Positions 43,663-53,475 are shown, numbered from the stretch's first letter. The stretch: 64,000 bases of DNA from Actinomyces sp. HMSC035G02 (GCA_001838165.1 KV835868.1:72256-136255); one strand, 5' to 3'. Made by a program: numbers and translations. The notes: generated by a model from the letters alone, not told the origin.

Positions 43663-44778
43663 ATGAGCGTCAACGTTGGAATGGTCGTCGAGCAAATGTG
43701 GCAGCCGGTGCCCGGGGGGTCCGGCCGGTACATCGTCGAGGTCGCCGCCCGCCTGGCAGACCAGGGCGTGCGTGCTATCGGCATCGCTGCGCGGCGCGGT
43801 GCGGGCGAGCCCGCGCCGAACGAGGTGGGCCTGACCATCCCCGTACTCAACTCGGCGCTGCCTCGCCGCGTCCTGTACGCCGCCTGGGATCGGCTGGGTG
43901 TCCCCAGCGTCGACCGGATGCTCGGCGTCGGATCCGGTGGGGGAGCGGACGTCGTTCACGCGACCACGTGGGCGATCCCGCCGACCTCGCGCCCCCTGGC
44001 CGTCACCGTCCACGACGTCGCCTTCCTGCGCGACCCTGACCACTTCACGGCCCACGGCTCCGCCTACTTCCACCGCGCCCTCGAGATCACGAGGAAGCGC
44101 GCCGACGCGATCATCGTCCCCTCGCAGGCCACCGCCGACGACTGCATCGAGGCAGGCCTGGACGCCTCGCGCATCACCGTCATCCCGCACGGCCTGAGCC
44201 ACACTCCCGTCACCGATGAGCAGGTGGAGGAGTTCCGCGCTCGCCACCGACTCGAACGCCCCTACATCCTGTGGGTCGGTACGCGTGAGCCCCGCAAGAA
44301 CCTGCCCACCCTCCTGGCGGCGTACGAGCAGATGCGTGGCACCGACCTCGACCTCGTCCTCGTCGGACCCGCCGGATGGGGAAGCGACCCCACCGACGCG
44401 CCGCTGCCGCCCGAACGCGTCCACGTCCTCGGACGCCTGGACGATGCCGACCTGGCCTGCGCGTACGCGGGCGCCCGGGTCTTCACCTTCCCCTCGATCT
44501 GGGAGGGCTTCGGGCTGCCCGTCCTCGAGGCCATGGCGCACGGAACGCCCGTCGTGACCAGTGCGGACACCTGCATGGCCGAGATTACGCGCGACGACGC
44601 CGGCCTCCTCGTCCCGGCCACCGACGCCTCGGCCTTGGCGCAGGCCCTCGAAGCCGCCGCCGGAAGCGAGCACGACCGCCTCGCCGCCGCCGGCATCGAG
44701 CGCGCCCGCGACTACACGTGGGAGGCGTCCGCCGCTGCCCACGCCGCCGTCTACGCATCCCTGGCGGGTGTGCGATGA
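43663..44778 (+). CDS. Glycosyltransferase, family 4 (GT-B)
   Basis: A 371-residue retaining glycosyltransferase: PGGSGRYIVEVAARLADQG, TREPRKNLPTLLAAYEQM and EGFGLPVLEAMAHGTPVVTS. Similar in layout to the divergent gene next to it, hence perhaps an old duplicate. ATG at 43663. Its stop overlaps the ATG of the next GT gene (ATGA at 44775-44778). Confidence 0.9.
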   Translation: MSVNVGMVVEQMWQPVPGGSGRYIVEVAARLADQGVRAIGIAARRGAGEPAPNEVGLTIPVLNSALPRRVLYAAWDRLGVPSVDRMLGVGSGGGADVVHATTWAIPPTSRPLAVTVHDVAFLRDPDHFTAHGSAYFHRALEITRKRADAIIVPSQATADDCIEAGLDASRITVIPHGLSHTPVTDEQVEEFRARHRLERPYILWVGTREPRKNLPTLLAAYEQMRGTDLDLVLVGPAGWGSDPTDAPLPPERVHVLGRLDDADLACAYAGARVFTFPSIWEGFGLPVLEAMAHGTPVVTSADTCMAEITRDDAGLLVPATDASALAQALEAAAGSEHDRLAAAGIERARDYTWEASAAAHAAVYASLAGVR

Positions 44779-45761
44779 GGGCGCGCAGCGCGAGGGTGAT
44801 CCTCGTCAACTGGAAGAACGCGCCGCTCACCCTGCGCGCCGCCCACTCGATCGCCCCGCAGATGGGGCAGGGGGACCACCTCGTCATCGTTGACAACGGA
44901 TCCGACGACGACTCCCTGACCGTCCTGCGCGACGGCCTCGATGAGCTGCGTGGCATCGCCGATCCCGCGCGCGTGTCCCTCGTGAACGCCGGGACGAACG
45001 ACGGCTTCGGTGCCGGCGTCATGGCAGGAGCCGCCGGCCTGAGTGAGGACTCCGTGGTCCTGCTCAACAACGACGCGACCGTGCGCGACGGCTTCCTCGA
45101 CGCGCTCCTGGAACCCCTGGGCGAGGGCGTGGGCGCCACGACCGCACTCATCCTCCTGACCGGCACCTGGCGTCCCTCCACCCCCTCGGACACGGAGTTT
45201 CTCGTCGCCCGCGACGGCAGCCGTTGGACGCGCGTTGCCGACGGTGAGAGCGGCGGCCAGGTCCTCATCAACTCCACCGGCAACGAGGTCGATGCGGCCG
45301 GCAACGGCTACGACCGCTCGTGGCTGGACCCCGCCGACTCACCGCTGCCCGCCCCCGAGGTCTTCGGCCTGTGCGGCGGCGCCTGCGCCATCGACGCCGA
45401 CGCGTGGCGAGCCGTCGGGGGAGTGCGCACCGACCTGTTCATGTATTACGAGGACACCGACCTTTCCTACAAGCTGCGTGAGGCTGGGTACGAGGTGCGC
45501 TTCGCCGCCGGGGCCGTCGTCGATCACGAGCACGCCGCCTCCTCGGGCACGTCCTCGCCCATGTTCCTGCGGGTCAACGCACGCAATCGCATCATCGTCG
45601 CCGCCCAGCACGCCCCCTGGGGCGTCGTCGCGCGCGCTATCGCCCGCTCGATTGCGCGGGCAGTGCGCTCGGGTGGGCGGGGGCCGGTCGCCCGCGGAGT
45701 CCTCCAGGGTCTCCTCGCCCTGCCTCGCGCGCTGCGCCACCGCACGGCCTCGCGTTCCTAG
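44775..45761 (+). CDS. Glycosyltransferase, family 2 (rhamnosyltransferase-like)
   Basis: A 328-residue inverting GT-A enzyme. RVILVNWKNAPLTLRAAHSI starts the nucleotide-sugar fold, VDNGSDDDS and LLNNDATVRDGF (the DxD-like metal site) follow, and FGLCGGACAIDADAW precedes MYYEDTDLSYKLREAGYEV. WbbL-type rhamnosyltransferases share this layout. Translationally coupled to the GT4 gene. A stem formed across its stop codon (CGGCCTCG 45745-45752 with CGAGGCCG 45779-45786) may terminate the pair. Confidence 0.88.
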   Translation: MRARSARVILVNWKNAPLTLRAAHSIAPQMGQGDHLVIVDNGSDDDSLTVLRDGLDELRGIADPARVSLVNAGTNDGFGAGVMAGAAGLSEDSVVLLNNDATVRDGFLDALLEPLGEGVGATTALILLTGTWRPSTPSDTEFLVARDGSRWTRVADGESGGQVLINSTGNEVDAAGNGYDRSWLDPADSPLPAPEVFGLCGGACAIDADAWRAVGGVRTDLFMYYEDTDLSYKLREAGYEVRFAAGAVVDHEHAASSGTSSPMFLRVNARNRIIVAAQHAPWGVVARAIARSIARAVRSGGRGPVARGVLQGLLALPRALRHRTASRS

Positions 45762-45861
45762 CGCCATCGACCCGGATACGAGGCCGGGGCCGGTGGGTGC
45801 GTCACGGCACACAACGCGGGGCGGAGCTGCGTAGCGCCTACGCCTTGATAGACTGACTGAC

Positions 45862-46713
45862 ATGGTGAAGACTGTCCTCGTTACCGGAGCCGGTGGCTAC
45901 ATTGGCCGCCACATTGTTCACGCCCTGCTGGAGCGCGGCCTCGACGTTAGCGTCGTCGACTTCCGCCTCGACGGTGTCGACGAGCGTGCGCGCCGCATCG
46001 ACACCCAGATTTTCAGCGGCGACGCTGACATTTACGACCAGCTCGGACGCCCGGACGTGGTCCTGCATCTCGCGTGGCGTGACGGCTTCGTGCACAACTC
46101 GCCGGCCCACATCGAGGACCTGCCCGCCCACTACCACTTCATCGAGAATCTCCTTGAGGGCGGCTGCACCCACCTGGCCGTCATGGGCTCCATGCACGAG
46201 GTTGGCTACTGGGAAGGCGCCATCGACGAAAACTCCGCCTGCAACCCCGCCTCGCTGTACGGGATTTCCAAGAACGCGCTGCGACAGATCACGTCGCTGC
46301 TGACCGCCAAGCACGGCGCGACCATGCAGTGGCTGCGCGGCTACTACATCGTCGGCGACGACGCGCACGGCTCGTCGATCTTCTCCAAGCTCCTGGCAGC
46401 CGCCCAGGAAGGCAAGAAGACCTTCCCCTTCACCACGGGCAAGAACCTCTACGACTTCATCTCCATCCAGGGGCTGGCCTACCAGATCGCGGCCGCCGTC
46501 TCCCAGGACGAGGTCACCGGCATCATCAACATCTGCAGCGGCGAGCCCATGAGCCTCGCCGACCGCGTCGAGGCCTACATTCGCGAGAACGACCTGGACA
46601 TCACCCTCGAGTACGGGGCATTCCCGGATCGTCCATACGATTCGCCCGGCGTGTGGGGCGACCCCACGAAGATCCGCCAGATCCTGGCCACCGTCGACGG
46701 TGCGGGGGAGTAA
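45862..46713 (+). CDS. NAD-dependent epimerase/dehydratase
   Basis: A 283-residue short-chain dehydrogenase-type sugar-nucleotide enzyme. VLVTGAGGYIGRHIV binds NAD(P), and YGISKNALR supplies the catalytic Tyr and Lys. The exact reaction, such as 4-keto reduction or epimerisation of a sugar nucleotide, cannot be told from sequence. First gene of the plus-strand glycan operon through 53324, with tight spacing. Confidence 0.85.
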   Translation: MVKTVLVTGAGGYIGRHIVHALLERGLDVSVVDFRLDGVDERARRIDTQIFSGDADIYDQLGRPDVVLHLAWRDGFVHNSPAHIEDLPAHYHFIENLLEGGCTHLAVMGSMHEVGYWEGAIDENSACNPASLYGISKNALRQITSLLTAKHGATMQWLRGYYIVGDDAHGSSIFSKLLAAAQEGKKTFPFTTGKNLYDFISIQGLAYQIAAAVSQDEVTGIINICSGEPMSLADRVEAYIRENDLDITLEYGAFPDRPYDSPGVWGDPTKIRQILATVDGAGE

Positions 46714-46717
46714 AGCC

Positions 46718-48580
46718 GTGAAGCGCGCCGGTATTTTCCTGTTCTTTGATCCCCAGGGCCTCGTCGACGACTACATCGTGGAGTGCCTGACCTCGCTGCG
46801 CGAGTACCTCGACGAGATCCTCGTCGTCTCCAACTCTGCTCTGGACGATACTGCTCGTGAGCGCCTCCTGAAGGGTGCCACCGAGGTCTTCGAGCGCGAA
46901 AACACCGGCTTTGACGTGGGCGGATACCGCGACGGCATTGCCCGCTTCGGCTGGGACCGCCTCGGCCAGATCGACGAGCTGATCCTCTTCAACTACACCT
47001 TCTTCGCGCCCGTCAACCCGTGGAAGAACCTCTTCGACCGCGTGGACGCCGCCGGAGCGGTGGACTTCTGGGGCATCACCGAACACGACGAGGTGCGCCC
47101 CCACCCCTTCCTGGCAGCCACCCGCATGCCGCGCCACATCCAGTCCCACTGGATTGCCGTGCGCAACCCGCTGCTCAGCTCCCCGGACTTCCGCAAGTAC
47201 TGGGACGAGATGCCGCCGATTCGTTCCTACAACGACTCGATCCAGTGGCACGAGTCGCGCTTCACGGAGTACTTCGGCAACCTCGGATACACGCACGTCG
47301 TGGCCTACCCGCGCGAGGACTACCCCTCGCGCAACCCCGTCTTCGACAACGCCTCGATGCTGCTTGCGGACGGCTGCCCGATTCTCAAGCGCCGCAACCT
47401 CTTCCACGACCCGCTCTACCTGGACCGCCACGCGATCATCGGCGCGGACATGCTGGAGCTCGCGGAGAAGGCCGGATACGACACCGACCTGATTCTCACG
47501 AACCTTGCGCGTACCTCACGTCCGCGTGACCTCGTGACCAACGCGGGCCTGACGACCGTCATCTCTCCGCGCGCCGACCAGGCCACCCTGGAAGCCGCCG
47601 CCTCCCTGAAGGTCCTCGCGGTCGCCCACATTTTCTACGCCGACATGGCAGATGAGATCCTCGACCGCCTGAGCGTCCTGCCGGAGGGCTACCACCTGGT
47701 GGCCACGACCTCGAACGAGGAGAACAAGGCCCTCATCGAGGCGCGCGCTCAGGAACGAGGCGTGGACGCCGACGTGCGCGTCGTGTCCTCCAACCGCGGG
47801 CGCGACATCGGCGCGTTCCTGGTGGACTGTGGCGACGTGCTGACCTCCGGCGAGTACGACATCGTCGTGAAGATCCACTCCAAGAAGTCCGTCCAGGACG
47901 ACTACAACGCCGCCCAGCTCTTCAAGCAGCACCTCTACGACAACCTGCTGGCCTCCTCCGATCACGTGGCCGGCATCCTCGCGGAGTTCGCGGCCCACCC
48001 GGGCCTGGGCATGGTGATCGCGCCCATGCCGCACATGGGCTACCCGACGATGGGCCACGCGTGGTTCGCGAACCGCGCCCCCGCCCGCGAGTTCGCGAAG
48101 AAGGTCGGCATCACCGTCCCCTTCGACGACCACCAGCCGCTGGCCCCCTACGGCTCCATGTTCATCGCGCGCCCGGAGGCACTGTCTCTGTTGACCGGCG
48201 CGGGCCTCGTCCCGGAGGACTTCCCCGAGGAAGGCGGCTACAAGGACGGCTCCCTGGCGCACGTTATCGAGCGCCTCTTGGCCTACGCGGTCCTGTCGCG
48301 CGGCTACTACGTGCGCCCCGTCATGACCCCGAAGTGGGCGGGCGTGTACTACGGCTACCTTGAGTACAAGCTGGCCGCGACCTCGTCGATGATGCCCGCC
48401 TTCGCGATCGACCAGGTGCCTTTCCTCAAGGCGCGCATGGGCGCGGTCCCGAACCTGCTGGGTGCCGTCAAGACCAACATCATGGTGCGTACCCCCGGAC
48501 TGGGCAACGCGCTCAAGCCGGCGTACCGCGCGGCCCGCGGAGCCGTCCACAAGATCCGATCCATGAAGGGTGAGCGATGA
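46718..48580 (+). CDS. RgpF-family rhamnan synthesis protein
   Basis: A 620-residue protein of the rhamnan synthesis F family. The N-terminal part reads GIFLFFDPQGLVDDYIVECL and ENTGFDVGGYRDGI; the second half carries HIFYADMADEILDRL, NRGRDIGAFL and VKIHSKKS, which typify RgpF. These enzymes extend or decorate rhamnose-rich wall polymers. GTG at 46718 after GGGGGAG is preferred to an ATG inside the upstream gene. It overlaps the acyltransferase gene by 4 bp. Confidence 0.88.
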   Translation: MKRAGIFLFFDPQGLVDDYIVECLTSLREYLDEILVVSNSALDDTARERLLKGATEVFERENTGFDVGGYRDGIARFGWDRLGQIDELILFNYTFFAPVNPWKNLFDRVDAAGAVDFWGITEHDEVRPHPFLAATRMPRHIQSHWIAVRNPLLSSPDFRKYWDEMPPIRSYNDSIQWHESRFTEYFGNLGYTHVVAYPREDYPSRNPVFDNASMLLADGCPILKRRNLFHDPLYLDRHAIIGADMLELAEKAGYDTDLILTNLARTSRPRDLVTNAGLTTVISPRADQATLEAAASLKVLAVAHIFYADMADEILDRLSVLPEGYHLVATTSNEENKALIEARAQERGVDADVRVVSSNRGRDIGAFLVDCGDVLTSGEYDIVVKIHSKKSVQDDYNAAQLFKQHLYDNLLASSDHVAGILAEFAAHPGLGMVIAPMPHMGYPTMGHAWFANRAPAREFAKKVGITVPFDDHQPLAPYGSMFIARPEALSLLTGAGLVPEDFPEEGGYKDGSLAHVIERLLAYAVLSRGYYVRPVMTPKWAGVYYGYLEYKLAATSSMMPAFAIDQVPFLKARMGAVPNLLGAVKTNIMVRTPGLGNALKPAYRAARGAVHKIRSMKGER

Positions 48581-49848
48581 GCCTGGCCTCCACGATTCGG
48601 GCTGCGGCCCCCCACACGCCCCAGTCCGTCGCGCAGGCATTCAACTCCAGGTCCAACTCGATCGGGTTTTTGCGCTGGCTGATGGCCTTCATGGTCATCT
48701 TCTCGCACGCTGGCCCGATCGCCGGATTCTACGGCGGCGAGGACCTGGGCGTGCAGATCTCGAAGGAGCAGTCCATCGGTGGTGTCGCCGTCGCGGGATT
48801 CTTCTTTTTCTCGGGCTTCCTGATCACGCGCTCGCGCATGGGGCGCGCGACGATCTGGCGCTACATGTGGCGCCGCGTCCTGCGTATTTTCCCCGCCTTC
48901 TGGACGGCCCTGCTTCTCACGGTCGGCATTCTCGCGCCGATCGCCTACTGGCACACCTTCCACAACATCTCCGGCTACCTACACCCGGCCACCGAGTCAC
49001 CGCTCACGTACTTCGTGAACAACATGTGGCTGAACCTCGGCCAGCGCAACATCGCCGGAATGGGCGAGAACCTGCCGTACTTCATCCTGCACGGCGCGCG
49101 CGACTGGAACGGCTCGGCCTGGACGCTCATCTACGAGTTTAAGGCCTACATCCTGGTGGCGATCCTCGGGCTGTTCGGGGCGCTCGCGAACCGTAAGGTG
49201 GGAGGTGCCTTCGCCCTCGTGCTGATCGCCCTCAACGCTCTGCAGTGGATGGGCGCGGGTCAGGTCTCCAACGTCAACTACCTGCTGCGCGACCCCTTCA
49301 TGCTGATGTTCATGGGCCCCTTCGCCTTCGGCATGCTGTTCACGCTCTACGGCGACAAGATCCCCATGGACTCGCGCCTGGCGTGGGGCGGCCTCATCTT
49401 CGGAGTGCTCTCCTACGCGTCGGGCGGCTGGAACATCGTCGGCCAGTACGGTTTCCTGTACTTCCTCATGTACCTGGCGATTCGCCTGCCCCTGCAGAAC
49501 TGGGAGAAGCACGGCGATCTGTCCTACGGCATCTACATCTACGCCTGGCCGATCATGGCGTTCGCCGCCTACTTCCACCTGCAGGATCGCGGCTGGATCG
49601 CCTACCACCTGACGGTTGTCGTGACCGTGCACATCCTGGCCTACCTGTCGTGGCACCTCATCGAGAAGCCTGCGATGAGCCTGAAGAACTATCTGCCGCG
49701 CTGGATGGATAAGCTCATCGAGCACTTCCGTCCCACGTACGAGGCCGTGGCCCGCCGCATCGTCACGCCGGCCCTGTCCTCGACCAGGATCGCGACGGTC
49801 ATGGAGGCCGAAGAGGCCTCCGCGCGCACCGAGGAGGAGTCCAAGTGA
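48577..49848 (+). CDS. Acyltransferase family 3 membrane protein
   Basis: A 423-residue OafA-like O-acyltransferase with ten helices. FLRWLMAFMVIFSHAGPIAG carries the conserved His in helix 1, and FFFFSGFLITRSR follows, both typical. It moves an acyl group, usually acetyl, onto a sugar on the outside. Directly coupled (ATGA overlap) to the AlgX-like gene, which supports a shared O-acetylation role. Confidence 0.9.
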   Translation: MSLASTIRAAAPHTPQSVAQAFNSRSNSIGFLRWLMAFMVIFSHAGPIAGFYGGEDLGVQISKEQSIGGVAVAGFFFFSGFLITRSRMGRATIWRYMWRRVLRIFPAFWTALLLTVGILAPIAYWHTFHNISGYLHPATESPLTYFVNNMWLNLGQRNIAGMGENLPYFILHGARDWNGSAWTLIYEFKAYILVAILGLFGALANRKVGGAFALVLIALNALQWMGAGQVSNVNYLLRDPFMLMFMGPFAFGMLFTLYGDKIPMDSRLAWGGLIFGVLSYASGGWNIVGQYGFLYFLMYLAIRLPLQNWEKHGDLSYGIYIYAWPIMAFAAYFHLQDRGWIAYHLTVVVTVHILAYLSWHLIEKPAMSLKNYLPRWMDKLIEHFRPTYEAVARRIVTPALSSTRIATVMEAEEASARTEEESK

Positions 49849-51149
49849 GCGAGAAGAAGGCCGCGGGCCAGTTCAAGGAATCCGAGTCCGGTCTGCGGGA
49901 CGTCTCCTTCGACGAGGGTGTCCCCGCGGGTTCGTGGAAGCATCGCCTCCGCTACGTGCCCCTCGCCGTTCTCCTTGCGGGCGCGTGCGCTGCCACCGGC
50001 GTGGGCGCCTGGTACAAGGCCACCCACCCCTCTCCTCAGCCGGCTGCGGCACCCGCCGCCCAGGCCTCGTCCTTCGCGCGCACCACGCCCCAGTCCCTGC
50101 CCGAGGTCTGCGCGCCCACCCCGCGCGCCGACGTGGGCCCGTGGACGCCCGGCGTGGCTGGCACCGCGGGGTACCTGCCCACCGACGCCGCCCAGGCCTC
50201 GTTCGAGCAGTCCATGACCGGCGTTTCCACCTACGTGCAGGGCCGCGATGGCTACCTGTTCCTCTCCGACGTCTTCAACGCGAACTTCTCCCAGGCGGTG
50301 GGCCGCGTGCGCCCCACCCCCGAGCAGGTGAGCGCGTGGGACCGCTACATGAGCGGTATCGAGGCCGCCGCGAGTGAGCAGGGCGCGACCGCACTGTTCA
50401 TGCCCGCCCCGGCGACGTGGGACGTCTACTCCGACAAGCTGCCCCAGTGGGCCGACCCGCTGATGGGCACAACCTCCCTGGATCTCATGCGTTCGGCGCT
50501 GCCCACTCGCGCGTGGGTGGACGTGCGTGAGGGCCTGCACGAGGCCCGCGCGGGGAGCGAGGCGCCGCTGTACTCGGCAGTCAACCCCCACTGGTCTCCC
50601 TACGCCGCGCACGTGGCCTGGAACCAGACGCTGTCCTGCCTGGCCGCGGTCAACCCGCAGTTCGAGGGCCTGCCTTCCCTGACGCCGTCTGGCGTGAGCG
50701 GCGTGGACGCCCCCAACGAGTACGAGGCCCTGGGTGCCCCGGCCCAGAGCGGCCCGTGGGCGGTGCCCACCTACGACCAGGACCCCGGCAGCGTCCACCT
50801 GCTGCAGCTGGAATCCCGTGATGAGCTGGCCGATACCGCCGCGCGCCTGTCCGAGGTGAGCGCCGCCCCCGAGGTCTCCCTGGCCACCCCCGTCGACTTC
50901 CAGAACAAGCCGGCCCTCACCTACAACCCGAACGGACGCGGCACCGCGCTCATCGTGCGCGACTCCCAGGGCAACAACCTGGGGCCCGACGTGGCCGCGA
51001 CCTTCGAATACACGATCCAGGTTGGCCACGCCCTCGACTCCGATCAGCCGACGGACGTCGCCGCCCTCATCGAGGCCTACAAGCCCAGCGTCGTGATCGT
51101 GGAGTTCACGCAGCGCTACCTCGCGCTCACGCCGGCCGCCGGCAAGTAG
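49845..51149 (+). CDS. Membrane-anchored AlgX/AlgJ-like SGNH protein
   Basis: A 434-residue protein with one N-terminal anchor helix (about 36-58), a Pro/Ala linker, and an extracytoplasmic AlgX/AlgJ-type domain (QGRDGYLFLSD). In the family, Asp-His and a Ser make the catalytic triad. Here the motif reads AVNPHWSP, so Asn247 stands where Asp is expected, with His249 kept and Ser374 in VRDSQGN. It may therefore be a weak or non-catalytic acetyl-transfer partner of the preceding acyltransferase. Confidence 0.75.
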   Translation: MSEKKAAGQFKESESGLRDVSFDEGVPAGSWKHRLRYVPLAVLLAGACAATGVGAWYKATHPSPQPAAAPAAQASSFARTTPQSLPEVCAPTPRADVGPWTPGVAGTAGYLPTDAAQASFEQSMTGVSTYVQGRDGYLFLSDVFNANFSQAVGRVRPTPEQVSAWDRYMSGIEAAASEQGATALFMPAPATWDVYSDKLPQWADPLMGTTSLDLMRSALPTRAWVDVREGLHEARAGSEAPLYSAVNPHWSPYAAHVAWNQTLSCLAAVNPQFEGLPSLTPSGVSGVDAPNEYEALGAPAQSGPWAVPTYDQDPGSVHLLQLESRDELADTAARLSEVSAAPEVSLATPVDFQNKPALTYNPNGRGTALIVRDSQGNNLGPDVAATFEYTIQVGHALDSDQPTDVAALIEAYKPSVVIVEFTQRYLALTPAAGK

Positions 51150-51189
51150 AATAGATTTCCTGACCACGACAGAAGCGATGGGAGTAGCC

Positions 51190-52032
51190 GTGTCTGAGAC
51201 GAAACGGGTCATCGACCTGACGGTGCGCATGGCGCAGCGCTCGATCTCCTCGGAGTTCAAGGGCACCGCGCTCGGCCGCCTGTGGTCCTTCATCAACCCG
51301 CTCGCGACGATCGCCGTGTACGCGCTGATCTTTGGCGTCGTCTTTCGCGGCGAAGCCGATAAGGGCGTGAACTCGGGCCTGTCCTCGTTTGCGCTGTGGA
51401 TCGGCGTGGGCGTCATCGCCTGGAACTTCATGTCGAGCGGCATCCAGCGAGGCATGGACTCCCTCGTAGGCAACTCCGGCCTGCTCACCAAGGTCTACTT
51501 CCCGCGTCAGGTCCTCATCTACTCCTCGGTGCTGGCCCTGGCCTACGACTTCGCGTTCGAGCTGGGCGTCATCATCCTCATCATGTGCATCGCCGGCGGT
51601 CCCGGCGTGCTCCTCATGATCCCCGCGGTCATCGTCATCACGGCGCTCGCGATGCTCTTCGTGATCGGCATGGGCCTCATCCTGTCGGTCGCGTCGGTCT
51701 ACTTCCGTGACATCTCGCACCTGTGGCAGATCTTCAACCAGATCTGGATGTACGCCTCCGGCGTCGTCTTCTCCCTGTCGATGCTCAACAAGGTCCAGAC
51801 GGACTTGGCGGCCAAGGGCTGGACGTGGGGCGGCGAGCCCCTCCCGATCGTCACGATCTTCCGCCTCAACCCCGCCGAGCTCTTCCTCGAGGCCTACCGC
51901 TCGACGCTGTACGGCTTCGCGATGCCGTCCTGGCAGGTGTGGCTCGGCTGCGCCGCCTGGGCCTTCGGCATCTTCGGTCTCGGCTCGCTGATTTTCCGCC
52001 GCTTCTCGGCACGAATCGTGGAGGAACTCTGA
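51190..52032 (+). CDS. ABC-2 polysaccharide exporter permease (Wzm-like)
   Basis: A 280-residue permease with six helices. AQRSISSEFKGTALGRLWSF is the typical Wzm/RfbD N-terminus, and the last cytosolic end is FRRFSARIVEEL. GTG at 51190 follows GGAGTAGCC; an ATG 12 bp upstream lacks a site. With the downstream ATPase it exports a finished, undecaprenyl-linked polysaccharide. ATGA overlap with wzt. Confidence 0.92.
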   Translation: MSETKRVIDLTVRMAQRSISSEFKGTALGRLWSFINPLATIAVYALIFGVVFRGEADKGVNSGLSSFALWIGVGVIAWNFMSSGIQRGMDSLVGNSGLLTKVYFPRQVLIYSSVLALAYDFAFELGVIILIMCIAGGPGVLLMIPAVIVITALAMLFVIGMGLILSVASVYFRDISHLWQIFNQIWMYASGVVFSLSMLNKVQTDLAAKGWTWGGEPLPIVTIFRLNPAELFLEAYRSTLYGFAMPSWQVWLGCAAWAFGIFGLGSLIFRRFSARIVEEL

Positions 52033-53324
52033 TGACGAACGCGATCTCGGTGGAGGGCGTCTCCAAGCGCTTCCGCATCTACAAGAACCGCAATCAGTCC
52101 CTCAAGGGCGCGTTCCTGCAGCGTTCGCGCGCGCAGTTCGAGGAGTTCTGGGCCCTCGACGACGTCTCCTTCGAGATCCCGCAGGGCAAGACCTTCGGCC
52201 TGCTCGGACACAATGGTTCGGGCAAGTCGACGCTGCTCAAGTGCATCGCGAAGATCCTGACCCCGGACAAGGGCTCGATCTCCTCGACGGGTCGCATGGC
52301 CGCCATGCTCGAGGTCGGCTCCGGCTTCCACCCCGAGCTGTCGGGCCGCGAGAACATCTACCTCAACGGCGCGATCCTGGGCATGAGCAAGAAGGAGATC
52401 GACTCCAAGCTGGACGCGATCATCGACTTCTCCGGCGTCGAACGCTTCATCGATCAGCCGGTGAAGAACTACTCCTCGGGCATGTACGTGCGCCTGGGGT
52501 TCTCCGTGTCGATCCACGTCGAGCCGGACATCCTCCTCGTTGACGAGGTCCTGGCCGTGGGCGACATGGAATTCCAGAACAAGTGCATGGACAAGTTCGC
52601 CCAGCTCAAGGATCAGGGGCGCACGGTCGTCGTCGTGTCCCACGGCCTCGAGCAGATGCGCACCTTCTGCGACCAGGCCGCCTGGCTGGACCACGGCACG
52701 CTTGTCGACGTGGGCGGGGCCGCCGAGGTCATCGACACCTACTCCGACGTCGCTCACCACGCCGTCGAGGTCGAGGGCGGCGGCACGCGCTTCGGCAGCG
52801 GCGAGGCCATGATCGAGCGCATCGACCTACTGTCCTCGTCCGGCGAGCCCACGTCGCTCGTGTACCCGGGCGATCCGGTTCGACTGCGCTTGCACTACCG
52901 CGCGAACGAGCGCATCGAGTCCCCGGTCTTCGGTGCCTCCATCGACACCCGCGAGGGCGTGTTTGTGTGGGGCCTGCACGGCATGGACGCCTGCTACGTG
53001 CCCACCTCGATCGAACCGGGCACCGGTCACCTCGACATCGACATCCCGCGTCTGACCTTCAACCCGGGCGCCTACACGATTTCCGCGGCCATCCAGAACC
53101 AGGACATGACCAGCGTCATCGACGCCCTGCAGAAGGCCCGTCGCTTCGACGTCCTGCCCGGCCCGGGCATGGAGTCCGGCGGCCTGGTGAACCTGGGTGC
53201 ATCGTTCACGGGCCTGACGCCCGCGCGGCCCATGCGCGACGTGCCCAGGCGCGGTGCCGCCGACTACGAGCACCTCGCGCGCATGCAGGCCCAGCAGGCC
53301 GACGCGCTCGAGAACGAGGACTGA
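52032..53324 (+). CDS. ABC exporter ATPase with C-terminal glycan-recognition domain (Wzt-like)
   Basis: A 430-residue ATPase. Walker A GHNGSGKST (59-67), signature KNYSSGMYVRL, and Walker B ILLVDEVLAVGD. Residues about 265-410 form a Wzt C-terminal beta-sandwich that reads the non-reducing end of the polymer before export. In known systems this end cap is often a methyl or phosphate group; the lic genes suggest a phosphorylcholine cap here, untested. Terminator at 53345. Confidence 0.92.
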   Translation: MTNAISVEGVSKRFRIYKNRNQSLKGAFLQRSRAQFEEFWALDDVSFEIPQGKTFGLLGHNGSGKSTLLKCIAKILTPDKGSISSTGRMAAMLEVGSGFHPELSGRENIYLNGAILGMSKKEIDSKLDAIIDFSGVERFIDQPVKNYSSGMYVRLGFSVSIHVEPDILLVDEVLAVGDMEFQNKCMDKFAQLKDQGRTVVVVSHGLEQMRTFCDQAAWLDHGTLVDVGGAAEVIDTYSDVAHHAVEVEGGGTRFGSGEAMIERIDLLSSSGEPTSLVYPGDPVRLRLHYRANERIESPVFGASIDTREGVFVWGLHGMDACYVPTSIEPGTGHLDIDIPRLTFNPGAYTISAAIQNQDMTSVIDALQKARRFDVLPGPGMESGGLVNLGASFTGLTPARPMRDVPRRGAADYEHLARMQAQQADALENED

Positions 53325-53344
53325 CGGACGCATCGACGTTCGAG

Positions 53345-53387
53345 GCCGGGGCCCAGCGGAGTGATTGCCGCCGGGCCCCGGCTTTTT
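53345..53387 (+). terminator. Rho-independent terminator
   Basis: GCCGGGGCCC (53345-53354) pairs with GGGCCCCGGC (53373-53382), followed by TTTTT. Confidence 0.9.
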
Positions 53388-53475
53388 GTCGAGTTGATGA
53401 TTCAAACGTGCCCGCACTGCGTGATGGGCAGCCTACACTTATGGGAGAACTGTTCTCCAACAACAAGGCACTGTC

